A DNA stretch of 64,000 nt from Paenibacillus sp. JCM 10914 (GCF_001315105.1 NZ_BAZR01000011.1:1-64000), one strand, 5' to 3'. Counted from the first letter of the stretch, positions 27,598 through 36,668 are shown. Numbers and translations: made by a program. The notes: generated from the sequence alone by a model not told the origin.

Positions 27598-28374
27598 ATG
27601 ATACCTTTGGAAGTACAGCGAGTGAGCGGGATTGATTGGTACGAGGAATCCGTGCTGGAGCAGGATGTCTGGCGCTTGAGTCTTGTAACATACGGTACAT
27701 GCGTCTATTGGGTGAAAGGAGAGAAACAGATTATAGAGAAGGGCGAGGTGCTGCTGATCCCGGCAGGAGTGCCGTATTACGGCAAGAACATACCGACCAT
27801 AACCCACACGCAAATGATGGTGTTATGGACGGAAGATAAGACAATGGGCTTATCGGTACTCGAACGAGGAGAGGCACTAAGATTAAAGCCTGGCTCCTAC
27901 GAGTTAATTCATGAGCGAATGAAGGCGATCTTCCAACAGTGGAAGGAACGTCCGGCTTATTATGCCACTATGATCGGTGCATTATTGATCGAGGTGCTCA
28001 TTTATCTCAGTCGCGAGTTCGACAGAGGCGTGATTCCACCAGAAACGCACCGACATGTTGAGCGGATGAAGCGATACATCGAGCGACATTACCAAGAGAA
28101 AGTAACAAAGGTCGAGCTGGGTGAGGAGATCGCCAAATCACCCAACTATGCGGCCTTGCTGTTCAAGCATGTCACGGGGCAGACGATCAGCCAGTATCTG
28201 CACGCACAGCGCATGAAACGGGCAACGTATCTGTTAACGGAATCGCAGCTGACCGTACAGGAGATTGCAGAATATCTCGGTTATCAGGACCTCTCGTACT
28301 TTTATAGAATTTATAAGCGTGAGATCGGGAGCGTGCCTTCGGATTTATTACAGGAACGACCGCGGATGATTTAG
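27598..28374 (+). CDS. AraC family transcriptional regulator
   Basis: A 258-residue regulator. The N-terminal half is a cupin-like sensing domain (GTCVYWVKGEKQIIEKGEVLLIPAGVPYYG pattern near 33-62). The C-terminal two helix-turn-helix units lie at about 165-255, including KVELGEEIAKSPNYAALLFKH and VQEIAEYLGYQDLSYFYRIYKR. ATG 27598 follows AAGGAGGCGG. It is divergent from pyruvate kinase with 119 bases between start codons, room for shared regulation. The inducer is unknown; the sensing half resembles sugar-responsive members of the family. Confidence 0.88.
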   Translation: MIPLEVQRVSGIDWYEESVLEQDVWRLSLVTYGTCVYWVKGEKQIIEKGEVLLIPAGVPYYGKNIPTITHTQMMVLWTEDKTMGLSVLERGEALRLKPGSYELIHERMKAIFQQWKERPAYYATMIGALLIEVLIYLSREFDRGVIPPETHRHVERMKRYIERHYQEKVTKVELGEEIAKSPNYAALLFKHVTGQTISQYLHAQRMKRATYLLTESQLTVQEIAEYLGYQDLSYFYRIYKREIGSVPSDLLQERPRMI

Positions 28375-28534
28375 TCGAGCAAGTCCCTCGCGCGTGACTA
28401 TTCGGCTTCAATTGTATTCGGACCGATATCGGATGCAGGTGCAGATCACTTTTCCAAGCTTATTTCCTTCCTTTGTACGTGGGACAAGGGAGGGCTTGCA
28501 TACATATAGATAAAAACCGAAGGAGAGCGTTTAA

Positions 28535-29155
28535 ATGGAAGATAACACGCTTGGAATCATCCTGACGCGCCGTCTGCAAGAATGTGGGATATCGATGCGC
28601 AAGCTGGCTTCCTTGACCCAAGTAGATCCTGCGACTATATCTCGTATCATTAACGGAAAAACGAAACCAAAAGAGCAGCTTCTGGATCAAATCGCCTACC
28701 ACTTGGAGCTAGATCCCATCACCTTGTTTGTTGCTGCAGGGTACGGTCAAGATGAGCTTAACCAATTTTATAAGTCGATTGAGAAGATGGTCCGAGTGCT
28801 GCTGTCGTCAACGACCATCAATTGGGTGGCCACGACCGAGAAAATCGAAAGCACACTGGTCGAATACAGGGAGTTTGCCAAGACGCCGGAGGGCGAGAGG
28901 ATCATTCAAACGGAGCTGAAGGCCAAGCTGCAGAGGATCAATGGTCAAGGACCGTTCATCGAGAAAATCGAGCAGATGCATGATCAATACCTCAACCGCT
29001 CCCTGTCGCCCGGGGCCTCCTCCATCATCGGTAGTGCGCTGCTTTATTTTATTCTAGAGAAGGACATTATCCCTGACAATTTATTTCCGCTTGGATTCAT
29101 CGACGATGCCTTGGCCATTCAGCTGGCCCTGGACCAAGTCAATGCGATGGAATAG
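28535..29155 (+). CDS. XRE-type helix-turn-helix protein with C-terminal DUF1232 domain
   Basis: A 206-residue protein. Residues about 8-62 form a Cro/C1-type helix-turn-helix (ISMRKLASLTQVDPATISRI). A helical linker follows, and at about 165-198 lies a DUF1232 (YkvA-like) motif, LYFILEKDIIPD then GFIDDALAI. DUF1232 proteins are usually small and membrane-associated, so the join to a DNA-binding domain suggests a regulator responding to membrane or envelope state; this is inference. The ribosome site GAAGGAG precedes ATG 28535. Confidence 0.8.
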   Translation: MEDNTLGIILTRRLQECGISMRKLASLTQVDPATISRIINGKTKPKEQLLDQIAYHLELDPITLFVAAGYGQDELNQFYKSIEKMVRVLLSSTTINWVATTEKIESTLVEYREFAKTPEGERIIQTELKAKLQRINGQGPFIEKIEQMHDQYLNRSLSPGASSIIGSALLYFILEKDIIPDNLFPLGFIDDALAIQLALDQVNAME

Positions 29156-29274
29156 TGGAACCGTGGCTTGCCCATGCAACAAATAACATCATTTTATTTA
29201 GATTGTTGCACATTTCTGCAACACCTCTCATAAGATACAGGGAATCATAACAATTATGGGAGTGTGGTCGAAAT

Positions 29275-29828
29275 ATGACAGTATGGATTATCATTGCCCT
29301 GCTTACGTTGTCCTCCAGCATCGATAACTTGGGGGCTGGGCTTGCCTACGGAATTCGGAATATCCGGATTCCTGTCATGGCCAATTTGGGGATTGCGTTG
29401 ATCGGCTTTATTTTCAGCATGGCTGGGATCTATTTTGGATTGTGGTTATCCTCGGTTCTTCCTGGGGTATTGCCGGCTGTATTAGGGGCTATCTTCTTGT
29501 TCCTGATCGGTCTGCGCATTGTATTGTTGGCCAAAAGCGCGAATGATCCCACTGTCATTTCCAAGATCGGCTTCGGTGAAGCATTATGCTCGGGATTGCG
29601 TTATCCGCCAATGCGTTAACTAACGGTGTTGGCGCTGGACTTCTCGGATTCCCACCGTTAGGCATATCACTGCTTGCTGCTGCGGGAAGCTTTATCTGTG
29701 TATGGGGAGGGGCCGCTCTGGGAATGCGCCTCAAAGAAATTCGCATTGGTTCCTATTCTCTTGGCCAGTTCGGAACCGTCATCAGCGGGGTGCTGCTGGT
29801 TGCTGTCGGAGTTTCGATATTTTTCTAG
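29275..29828 (+). pseudogene. ytaF: YtaF-like sporulation membrane protein, frameshifted
   Basis: A multi-pass membrane protein of the YtaF/MntP-like group, with internal symmetry: SSSIDNLGAGLAYG in the first half and ALSANALTNGVGAGLL in the second. YtaF proteins are linked to sporulation in Bacillota; their molecular role is not firmly known. The first frame ends at 29619 after GEALCSGLRYP; reading GEALMLGIALSANA requires one extra A near 29586, after which the frame runs to 29828 (about 184 residues). Apart from this deletion the sequence looks intact. A small inverted repeat (GTTGCA..TGCAAC, 29205-29222) lies upstream. Confidence 0.82.
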
Positions 29829-29843
29829 CCAATTCAAGCAGAA

Positions 29844-29869
29844 AAAGGGAGGGCATATGCCCTCCCTTT
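29844..29869. terminator. Bidirectional terminator
   Basis: AAAGGGAGGGCAT at 29844-29856 pairs perfectly with ATGCCCTCCCTTT at 29857-29869 between convergent genes. Confidence 0.88.
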
Positions 29870-29878
29870 ACTTGCAGT

Positions 29879-30829
29879 TTATTGTAGCGTGTCATTTTCG
29901 AATAACTGCTTCACATACGCTTGCAGTTTATGTTTATCGACGCCCAGCACCTGTGCGCGTCCGACCTTCTCGTTGGACAACAGTGAGAACGGAGGAAGCT
30001 GCTGCTCGTCGATTTTGTCCAGATTCACGTCAAAACCAAGCGCCATGAGCTTCAGCATCTCTTTCGGGCTCAGATCGGTTTCGATGTAAGGAGCGATCGC
30101 ATCCAGGATGCCGGGAAGCTTGATAAGAGAGCCGGTGGTCTGCATTTTCTTCGCGATTTGGGTGATCAGAATCCGTTGTCGTTCCGTACGTCCAAAATCA
30201 GATTTCGCATCGTTCCGGAATCTTACGTATTGGAGTGCCATTTTACCGTCCAAATGCTGCAGTCCTTGCTTTAAATCGATGTCGTACATGTGTTTGTCAG
30301 CTTTGCTTGTATAGTACATATCTTTCTCCACATCGATGTCGACGCCGCCTAATGAATCGACGAGCGCTATGAATCCGACGAAATCCGTATAAACATATTT
30401 ATGTATGGGCAAATCCAGCAAATCGCTGATGGTCTGCCTCGTTAATTCGATTCCGCCATAAGCGAATGCCGAGTTCAGCCTTCCTTTACCATGGCCGGGA
30501 ATATCCACGTAAGTATCTCGCAAGAGCGAGAATAAATGAACTTTCTTGGAGACAGGATCGATGGAAGCGACCATCACCGTGTCGGATCTTCCGGCGTCGT
30601 CTCCCCGGGAATCTCCTCCGATCAGGAGAATATTAACCCGCTCTTTACCCTCCCACTTTGGAATTTCGATCACTTCATTCTGATCCGTATCGGTGTTCGT
30701 TGGTTCAGGCTTCGTAGCCGTGGAAATATGATTTGAGAATTGTATGATAGAGTAGGTATAGTAGGAGACGATCCCCAAGATTCCAATAGATAATAAGAGC
30801 ATGGTATACTTTAACCATTTTCTTTTCAT
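29879..30829 (-). CDS. LytR-CpsA-Psr (LCP) family cell-wall glycopolymer transferase
   Basis: A 316-residue membrane protein. N-terminal cytoplasmic basic segment, one membrane helix (YTMLLLSIGILGIVSYYTY), then an extracytoplasmic LCP domain with NILLIGGDSRGDDAGRSDTV, SLLRDTYVDIPGHGKGRLNSAFAYGG, and YVRFRNDAKSDFGRTERQR. The conserved Arg and Asp residues that hold the polyprenyl pyrophosphate are present. LCP enzymes attach teichoic acids or capsular polymers to peptidoglycan. ATG 30829 follows AAAGGATG; the frame is open further upstream but without family sequence. It is divergent from the LacI operon. Confidence 0.9.
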   Translation of the reverse strand: MKRKWLKYTMLLLSIGILGIVSYYTYSIIQFSNHISTATKPEPTNTDTDQNEVIEIPKWEGKERVNILLIGGDSRGDDAGRSDTVMVASIDPVSKKVHLFSLLRDTYVDIPGHGKGRLNSAFAYGGIELTRQTISDLLDLPIHKYVYTDFVGFIALVDSLGGVDIDVEKDMYYTSKADKHMYDIDLKQGLQHLDGKMALQYVRFRNDAKSDFGRTERQRILITQIAKKMQTTGSLIKLPGILDAIAPYIETDLSPKEMLKLMALGFDVNLDKIDEQQLPPFSLLSNEKVGRAQVLGVDKHKLQAYVKQLFENDTLQ

Positions 30830-30974
30830 AATTTGTTTAACATCCTTTCTGTCTGCTTTTGCCCATTTGCCCATTCTAGCAAAATACCGAGGAAAAATCA
30901 TTTTTTCTGATAGAGACGGTGAAGTCGTAAGGAATCGCGGTGATTTGGCATGATGGCCGTTCGGATATTTGTGT

Positions 30975-31003
30975 TGACAAAATATCTTGAAGCGATTACA
31001 TTG
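30975..31003 (+). promoter_or_regulatory. Sigma-A-type promoter of the LacI gene
   Basis: TTGACA at 30975-30980, 17-base spacer, TACATT at 30998-31003. The first AACACGTGTT palindrome starts nine bases after the -10, over the expected transcription start, a classic repressor position. Confidence 0.7.
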
Positions 31004-31012
31004 TAATTGTAA

Positions 31013-31022
31013 ACACGTGTTC
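31013..31022. promoter_or_regulatory. Candidate LacI-family operator 1
   Basis: Perfect palindrome AACACGTGTT within TAAACACGTGTTCAC, at the predicted start of the LacI transcript. The same longer string recurs at operator 3. Confidence 0.7.
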
Positions 31023-31132
31023 ACGATTCGGTGAGGTAACATGGTACAGTTATCACTGATATATGCTTACAGAACCTTGTTTACAAACTGCTATGGATGA
31101 TACAGCGTTTATTACATACACGCTCGTTATTG

Positions 31133-31142
31133 AACACGTGTT
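31133..31142. promoter_or_regulatory. Candidate LacI-family operator 2
   Basis: AACACGTGTT again, 17 bases before the TTG start of the LacI gene and 120 bases after operator 1, a distance compatible with looping. Confidence 0.7.
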
Positions 31143-31159
31143 AATGAGGTGGAGCCCGA

Positions 31160-32203
31160 TTGAGAAAGTCTGAAATTAACAGCACGGAGATCGCCAGGAT
31201 GGCCGGCGTTTCTCGCAGCACAGTAAGCAGGGTCATCAACAACTACCCGAATGTTCCCCAGGCTACGCGGGAGAAGGTCATGCAGGTGATCGAGCAGTAT
31301 AACTATGCACCGAACTTCTCTGCCCGTATTATGTCGGGGAAGCGAACGTCGACAATCGGTTTGTTTATGGTTTCGCGTGAGGAAGTGTTTAACGATTCGC
31401 TTACTAACGCACTCATTACCCGCGTAATTGAGAGCGCATCCAAGAGAGGGTATTACGTGTTAACCTACATTATCCGCAATACGAAAGACGACGACATTAT
31501 GCGAAATGTGAAGAATACGTTCTACCAGCAGCGGATCGACGGCGGTATCTTTATCGGTGCAGCGAATCACGAGCCTTTCATCGAGGAGCTGATTGCGGAC
31601 GGCTTTGTGGTTGGTGTGGTCGATCAGCATTTGGAGGGGCGCAGGGAGCCTAACCGGGTGATCAGCAATTTCAACAACATGGAGGGTATGCGGCAAGGCG
31701 TAGACTATCTCTACAGTCTGGGGCACCGCCAGATCGCGCATATTGCCGGAGACCCGCTGCGCTGGTCCGGTCCAGAGAAGCTGGAAGGCTTTAGGCAGGC
31801 AATGGAGGCCCATGGCCTGCAAGTCCGTTCGGATTGGATCATTCCGTCGAACTTCTCGGAGCGAAGCGGCTATCAATCTGTACAGCATTGGCTTAATACG
31901 ACCAAGGATTTACCCACGGCCATTTTTGCCTGCAATGACAGTGTGGCTTTCGGAGCGCTGCGCGCATTGCATGAGGCAGACATCCGCGTGCCCGGCGATA
32001 TTTCGTTGATGGGCTTTGACGATCATTTGTTAAGTGCACGGATTCATCCTGCGCTGACCTCCATTCACGTGAATTTCTCCGACATGATGGATACGTTGAC
32101 CGACAGATTGATTGAAACCATCGAGATCAGTTCAGCGGATTTCAAACGCTATGTGGGAACAACCGCACTTGTGATCCGAGATTCCTGTCAGCCGTTGCTG
32201 TGA
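31160..32203 (+). CDS. LacI/GalR family transcriptional regulator
   Basis: A 347-residue repressor. The N-terminal helix-turn-helix and hinge helix are at 8-57 (TEIARMAGVSRSTVSRVINN). The periplasmic-binding-like sensor domain fills the rest (TIGLFMVSRE, GGIFIGA, GHRQIAHIAGD, AIFACNDSVAFGALRAL, SLMGFDDH). It starts with TTG at 31160 after GAGGTGGAG. It heads a cluster with a sugar ABC importer, two VOC proteins, an SDR and a ThuA-like protein. Three copies of AACACGTGTT, two before its own gene and one before the binding-protein gene, are the obvious operators. The inducing sugar is unknown. Confidence 0.93.
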   Translation: MRKSEINSTEIARMAGVSRSTVSRVINNYPNVPQATREKVMQVIEQYNYAPNFSARIMSGKRTSTIGLFMVSREEVFNDSLTNALITRVIESASKRGYYVLTYIIRNTKDDDIMRNVKNTFYQQRIDGGIFIGAANHEPFIEELIADGFVVGVVDQHLEGRREPNRVISNFNNMEGMRQGVDYLYSLGHRQIAHIAGDPLRWSGPEKLEGFRQAMEAHGLQVRSDWIIPSNFSERSGYQSVQHWLNTTKDLPTAIFACNDSVAFGALRALHEADIRVPGDISLMGFDDHLLSARIHPALTSIHVNFSDMMDTLTDRLIETIEISSADFKRYVGTTALVIRDSCQPLL

Positions 32204-32302
32204 TGCAATGCTGTTATGATCGTGTATTTGCCGGAAAACCATCGATTCCTATTTGATCCAGGAGGCCGCTTACAGAGGTAAGCTGCTTTCTGATTCAAAA
32301 TA

Positions 32303-32312
32303 AACACGTGTT
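32303..32312. promoter_or_regulatory. Candidate LacI-family operator 3
   Basis: AACACGTGTT within TAAACACGTGTTCAC, 87 bases before the binding-protein start. The 15-base context equals operator 1. Confidence 0.7.
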
Positions 32313-32398
32313 CACAAAAAGGAGGGCAGCGTAATTCGCAACCAATAGAGATATAGGGAGACGAGAAACTTATCCTAAATGAAAAGAGGGATTGGCCA

Positions 32399-33727
32399 AT
32401 GAAGAACAGGGGATGGGTCTTGCTGTTGACCGTCTTATGCTTCAGTCTCGTTTTTACTGCTTGCACAGGTGCTTCTGAAGAGCAGAATGCAGGCGGGAAT
32501 CCATCGAATGGAGGTAAATTAACGTATTGGTACCCATGGGGCGGCGATTCGGAGAAATGGGATCAGTGGCGGATGGACGAATTCACGAAAGAATATCCGG
32601 ACATCGAGTTTAACGCCACATATGTTCCGCCGGATGGCGGTATCTCGAACGGTAAGCTGCTGGCCGCCATTTCCGGGGGCAATCCGCCGGATGTGGTCAT
32701 AACGAATGAATATGCAAGCGCATACGCGCTGGCTGCCCAAGGGGCATTGATGTCGATCGATGACCTGCTTGCTACTACTGATTTTAAAGAGGATGAAATT
32801 CTGGATGCCTATCGCGATCTGATGAAGGTGGATGGCACGACGTATCTGTTCCCCCAGGATTCCAACGTGAATCTGCTGTACTACAACGTGGAGCTGTTCA
32901 AGGAAGCGGGTCTTGATCCCGATCATCCACCACAAACAATTGCGGAACTGGATGCTGCGGCCGAGCAATTAACCAAGCTGAACGGTGATAAAATCGATCG
33001 GCTGGGCTTTATTCCTTGGCTGGATGCTGGGGACGAGTCATACATGTGGGGTTATATTTTCGGTGCAGATTATTATGATACCGCTTCCAAACAGGTTAAG
33101 CTGGACGACCCGCACCTGGTGGAGATGTACAACTGGTTGAATACGTATGCGAAGAAATACAATCCCGAGAAAATCAAATCGTTCTCTTCCGGTTTTGGCG
33201 GGGCCTTCTCCCCGGATCACCCGTTCTTCTCGGGCAAGGTTGCGATGACCATCAACGGCAACTGGTTCAGCAACGCGTTGAAACAATACGCTCCGAATGT
33301 GAATTATCGAGTTGCTGCTATTCCGGCACCGGAGGGAGGGCGGAAGAATTCGTCCAACTTCGGCACGAATATCTTTATGATTCCCAAAGGCGCGAAGAAT
33401 CCCGAAGCGGCTATGAAATTCATTCTGTTCGGGGTGAAACCGGAAATCATGGCCGACAACATCAACCAGTGGCGTTCGCTCTCGATCTACAAAGAGCCGA
33501 ATGACGCGATCAAGTGGGATAAAGAGGGCGATGAAATATATAAAATCGTGCGTGAAATCGCAAGCTCCCCGGACTCCGGTCATCCGGCGCTGACCGCGGT
33601 TGCCAAGGAGATGTCCAATGAGCTTACGCTGCTGCGTGACAGTGTGATTTACAACGACAACGATCCGCAGCCATTGCTCCAGGCTGCCCAGAAGAAGCTG
33701 CAGGAAGAAGTGGATAAGAAGAAGTAA
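32399..33727 (+). CDS. Sugar-binding lipoprotein of ABC importer (family 1)
   Basis: A 442-residue extracellular substrate-binding protein. The signal ends in lipobox FTAC (C21 or so), followed by a Gly/Asn-rich tether. The mature protein has the family 1 fold: KLTYWYPWGGDSEKWDQW, AAISGGNPPDVV, FSGKVAMTINGNWF and MAAPEGG-like IPAPEGGRKN. The start follows AAGAGGGATTGGCC. It works with the two permeases downstream; CDS order is binding protein, MalG-like, MalF-like. The substrate is likely a sugar or sugar acid that the downstream SDR, VOC and ThuA-like proteins process. Confidence 0.92.
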   Translation: MKNRGWVLLLTVLCFSLVFTACTGASEEQNAGGNPSNGGKLTYWYPWGGDSEKWDQWRMDEFTKEYPDIEFNATYVPPDGGISNGKLLAAISGGNPPDVVITNEYASAYALAAQGALMSIDDLLATTDFKEDEILDAYRDLMKVDGTTYLFPQDSNVNLLYYNVELFKEAGLDPDHPPQTIAELDAAAEQLTKLNGDKIDRLGFIPWLDAGDESYMWGYIFGADYYDTASKQVKLDDPHLVEMYNWLNTYAKKYNPEKIKSFSSGFGGAFSPDHPFFSGKVAMTINGNWFSNALKQYAPNVNYRVAAIPAPEGGRKNSSNFGTNIFMIPKGAKNPEAAMKFILFGVKPEIMADNINQWRSLSIYKEPNDAIKWDKEGDEIYKIVREIASSPDSGHPALTAVAKEMSNELTLLRDSVIYNDNDPQPLLQAAQKKLQEEVDKKK

Positions 33728-33799
33728 GGCGGCTTGATCCGGTCGTTATGAAGTCGTAGGCACATGTCAGCCGGACATTCCGGTTAGAAGAAGTGTGAG

Positions 33800-34648
33800 G
33801 TGGTTCCGATCGGCACCAAATACAAAGGACAGTCTCTTGAAACCTATGTCATCTATATCATTCTGATCTTGGTTGCGCTTGCTTATATCATCCCATTTCT
33901 GTGGCTGATATCCGGGTCGCTGAAGAGCAATACGGAGCTCTTCGCGGACCCGCCGGTTTGGATCCCGTCCGAGCCGGTATGGTCCAACTATGCAACTGCC
34001 TTTCAGCAATTCCCGTTCTGGCTGTACTTCAAGAACACGCTCTACATCTGCGCGATGGCGATCCTTGGCGGAGTATTAGCCAATACGCTGGTTGCCTACG
34101 GCTTCTCCCGCATTGAATGGAAGGGCCGCGATGCGCTGTTCATCGTGGTGCTTATGACGATGATGCTGCCGTTCCAGGTGACGATGATCCCGCTGTTTGT
34201 ACTGTTCCAGAAGTTTGGCTGGATCGGGACGTTCAAGCCGCTGGTGGTTCCTGCCTTCCTCGGTAACGCGTACTTTATCTTTTTGCTGCGGCAATTCTTT
34301 ATGGGCATTCCGAAGGAGCTGTCCCAATCAGCGAAGGTGGACGGTGCATCGGAATTCCGGATCTACTGGCAGTTAACGCTGCCGTTATCGCTGCCCGTCA
34401 TTATCACGGTGGCGATCTTCGCCTTCACGGGAGCTTGGGGAGACTTTATTGGTCCGCTGGTTTTCCTGAGCGATAACAAGCTGTATACGCTATCGCTCGG
34501 TATCCAGCAGATTATGTCCGTCAACGATCCGCGCTGGACGCTGCTGATGGCTGTAGGCGTGAGCATGACCCTGCCGGTCTTGGTGATCTTTTTCCTGCTG
34601 CAAAAATATTTCATCCAGGGAATTACCTTCTCGGGAATTAAAGGGTAG
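33800..34648 (+). CDS. Sugar ABC transporter permease, MalG type
   Basis: A 282-residue permease with six membrane segments, first YVIYIILILVALAYIIPFLW. The coupling loop near 174-195 reads ELSQSAKVDGASEFRIYWQ, and the C-terminus ends FLLQKYFIQGITFSGIKG as usual. It starts with GTG at 33800. It precedes its MalF-type partner by 18 bases; this MalG-before-MalF order is less common than the reverse. The ATPase must be supplied from elsewhere. Confidence 0.92.
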   Translation: MVPIGTKYKGQSLETYVIYIILILVALAYIIPFLWLISGSLKSNTELFADPPVWIPSEPVWSNYATAFQQFPFWLYFKNTLYICAMAILGGVLANTLVAYGFSRIEWKGRDALFIVVLMTMMLPFQVTMIPLFVLFQKFGWIGTFKPLVVPAFLGNAYFIFLLRQFFMGIPKELSQSAKVDGASEFRIYWQLTLPLSLPVIITVAIFAFTGAWGDFIGPLVFLSDNKLYTLSLGIQQIMSVNDPRWTLLMAVGVSMTLPVLVIFFLLQKYFIQGITFSGIKG

Positions 34649-34666
34649 AGGGGAGATGGGGACATC

Positions 34667-35551
34667 ATGTCTTCCAAGACAGACCGTAAAAATCTGAGGA
34701 ATGGGCTGCTGTTCATTTCTCCTTGGATCATCGGGTTCCTGTTGTTTACGGCCTATCCGCTATTCAGTTCGCTATATTACTCGCTGACCGATTACAACAT
34801 CATCAATGAGCCGGTGTGGGTGGGCCTGGACAATTACGTCAAGCTGTTTACGGGGGACTCCTTGTTCTACAAGGTGCTGTACAACACGCTGTTTATGATC
34901 GTGGTCGGCATCTCGGTGACGACGGTCGGGTCGGTATTTATCGCGATTCTGCTGAATAACCGGCGCATTCGGGGGTTGGCTTTCTTCCGGGTGGTGTTCT
35001 TTCTGCCGACACTGGTTCCACTTGTCGTACTGTCGATTCTCTGGATCTGGGTGCTGCAGCCGGACAACGGCGTGCTCAACACGATTCTCGGATTCTTCGG
35101 GATCGAGGGACCCGGCTGGTTCTCCAGCCCGTTCTGGGCCAAACCGGCGTTTGTGCTGATGGCACTCTGGGGCTCAGGGCAGATGATCATTATTTACCTG
35201 GCCGGACTCCAGGGCATCTCTGATTCCCTCTATGAAGCGGCTTCGATTGACGGAGCCGGCACATGGAGACAGGTGCTCAATATTACGATTCCGATGCTGA
35301 AGCCGGCGATCGTATTCAATGTTATTACGGGCATGATCGGGACGCTGCAGTCTTTTGCGGAATCCTTCATCATTACGAACGGTGGTCCAGACGGCTCCAC
35401 GATGTTCTATTCCTTGTACCTGTATCAAAATGCCTTCCAGTATGCCAAGATGGGCTACGCCTCGGCCATGGCCTGGATCCTGCTCGTCATTGCGCTGCTG
35501 ATCACTTTAGTTTTATTCAAATTATCCAACGGGTTTAAAGCGGAGGAGTGA
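34667..35551 (+). CDS. Sugar ABC transporter permease, MalF/UgpA type
   Basis: A 294-residue permease with six membrane segments, beginning GLLFISPWIIGFLLFTAYPL. The coupling loop near 188-208 reads LYEAASIDGAGTWRQVLN and the chain ends with a short charged tail KLSNGFKAEE. Its stop codon overlaps a downstream GTGATG. It pairs with the MalG-type protein immediately upstream and the lipoprotein at 32399. Confidence 0.92.
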   Translation: MSSKTDRKNLRNGLLFISPWIIGFLLFTAYPLFSSLYYSLTDYNIINEPVWVGLDNYVKLFTGDSLFYKVLYNTLFMIVVGISVTTVGSVFIAILLNNRRIRGLAFFRVVFFLPTLVPLVVLSILWIWVLQPDNGVLNTILGFFGIEGPGWFSSPFWAKPAFVLMALWGSGQMIIIYLAGLQGISDSLYEAASIDGAGTWRQVLNITIPMLKPAIVFNVITGMIGTLQSFAESFIITNGGPDGSTMFYSLYLYQNAFQYAKMGYASAMAWILLVIALLITLVLFKLSNGFKAEE

Positions 35552-35616
35552 TGAAACCTGCCCCGCATTTATATACCAAGCCATCAAACTTTATCTTAGA
35601 AGGAGATCTGGAGAAT

Positions 35617-36072
35617 ATGGAGCATAGTATGCTGGGAACCAAAGTCATTACACAAATCGGAATTATCGTGAATGACATCGAGAAGGTGGGCGAGAGTTAT
35701 GCCAAATTTTTCGGCATCGAGCCTCCGACATGGTTTTGGACCGATACCCGGGAAATCGCGCAGACCGAATATAATGGAGGTCCGTCGGAAGCCCGCGCGA
35801 AGCTGGCCTTCATCGACTGCGGCCAACTGCAGGTGGAGTTGATCGAGCCGGATGAGTTCCCGTCGACGTGGCGCGAATTTCTGGATACGCATGGTGAGGG
35901 GGTTCACCACGTTGCGTTTGTTATTGAGGGAATGAAGGAGAAGCTTGAAATCCTGAATGGCCATGGTATGCCCCTTATTCAGAAAGGGGAATATACAGGC
36001 GGTCGATACGCTTACGTGGATACGTCCAGCGAATTGAAGGTGCTGATCGAGCTGCTGGAGAACGATAAGTAA
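35617..36072 (+). CDS. VOC superfamily protein, methylmalonyl-CoA-epimerase-like
   Basis: A 151-residue protein of two beta-alpha-beta-beta-beta units. QIGIIVNDIEKVGESYAKFFGI starts the first and HHVAFVIEGMKEKLEILNGHG the second. Of the four usual metal ligands, the Glu in QVELIEP, a His in VHHVAF and the final Glu in LIELLE are present, but the first (normally His) is Gln in TQIGIIV. Epimerase, isomerase or lyase chemistry on a sugar or sugar acid is plausible; the reaction is not predictable. ATG 35617 is preferred because of AGAAGGAGAT; an earlier ATG at 35551 overlaps the permease stop. Confidence 0.8.
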   Translation: MEHSMLGTKVITQIGIIVNDIEKVGESYAKFFGIEPPTWFWTDTREIAQTEYNGGPSEARAKLAFIDCGQLQVELIEPDEFPSTWREFLDTHGEGVHHVAFVIEGMKEKLEILNGHGMPLIQKGEYTGGRYAYVDTSSELKVLIELLENDK

Positions 36073-36134
36073 TCTCGGGGGAGTGATGCAGCGTCATCTA
36101 AATCTAGTTATCTGCGATGAAGGAGAGAAGCCAC

Positions 36135-36611
36135 ATGAATCATATGGAGAACAACCACTTGCTCAAAATGGGAATTATCGTTAATGATATAGAAGTGGCA
36201 GCGCGGCACTATTGCGATATATTCGGCATGGAGATGCCGCATATATCCATACCCGATCCGGATGCTGCACCGGAGTCAACCGAGGATTCGTATACTTGGC
36301 AGCGGGGGGAGCTTCGCCCGACCCGAACGAAGATGTGTGTCCTGAAGATGGGACCGATGGTGCTGGAATTGCTGGAGCCGTATGATGAGCCGAGTCCATG
36401 GAATGAATACAAGCAATCCCGCGGGGAGGGCGTGCATTTTGTGATGTTCACCGTAAACGGTTTCAATCAGCATATCGATTTCCTTGAAGGAAAAGGGTAC
36501 CCGCTGAATCATAAGGGCGAGTACGGGGCAGGGCGTTACTGCTATTTTGATTCCGAAGATAAACTCGGCGTGACGCTGGGACTGCAGGAGCTTGGTCCGA
36601 AACAGGACTGA
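36135..36611 (+). CDS. Second VOC superfamily protein
   Basis: A 158-residue paralogue of the preceding VOC protein, sharing MGIIVNDIEVAARHYCDIFGM-like and GEGVHFVMFTVNGF patterns and KGEYGAGRYCYFDSEDKLGV. The first metal-ligand position is Lys (LKMGIIV), the second Glu (LELLEP) and the third His (GVHFV) are kept, while the last Glu of the first protein is not clearly present (VTLGLQEL). It may form a heterodimer with its neighbour, each supplying part of a site; this is a guess. ATG 36135 follows AAGGAGAG. Same operon as the importer. Confidence 0.78.
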   Translation: MNHMENNHLLKMGIIVNDIEVAARHYCDIFGMEMPHISIPDPDAAPESTEDSYTWQRGELRPTRTKMCVLKMGPMVLELLEPYDEPSPWNEYKQSRGEGVHFVMFTVNGFNQHIDFLEGKGYPLNHKGEYGAGRYCYFDSEDKLGVTLGLQELGPKQD

Positions 36612-36668
36612 ATGAATTGGCAGTTGGCTGCACTCTTTAATATGAACAAGAAAGGTGGTGTCGTCCTA

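Larger units (their letters stand above)
30830..31159. other. Divergent intergenic region, LCP gene and LacI operon
   Basis: A gap of about 330 bases holding the LacI promoter and two AACACGTGTT operators (own entries). No small gene is apparent. Confidence 0.6.
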
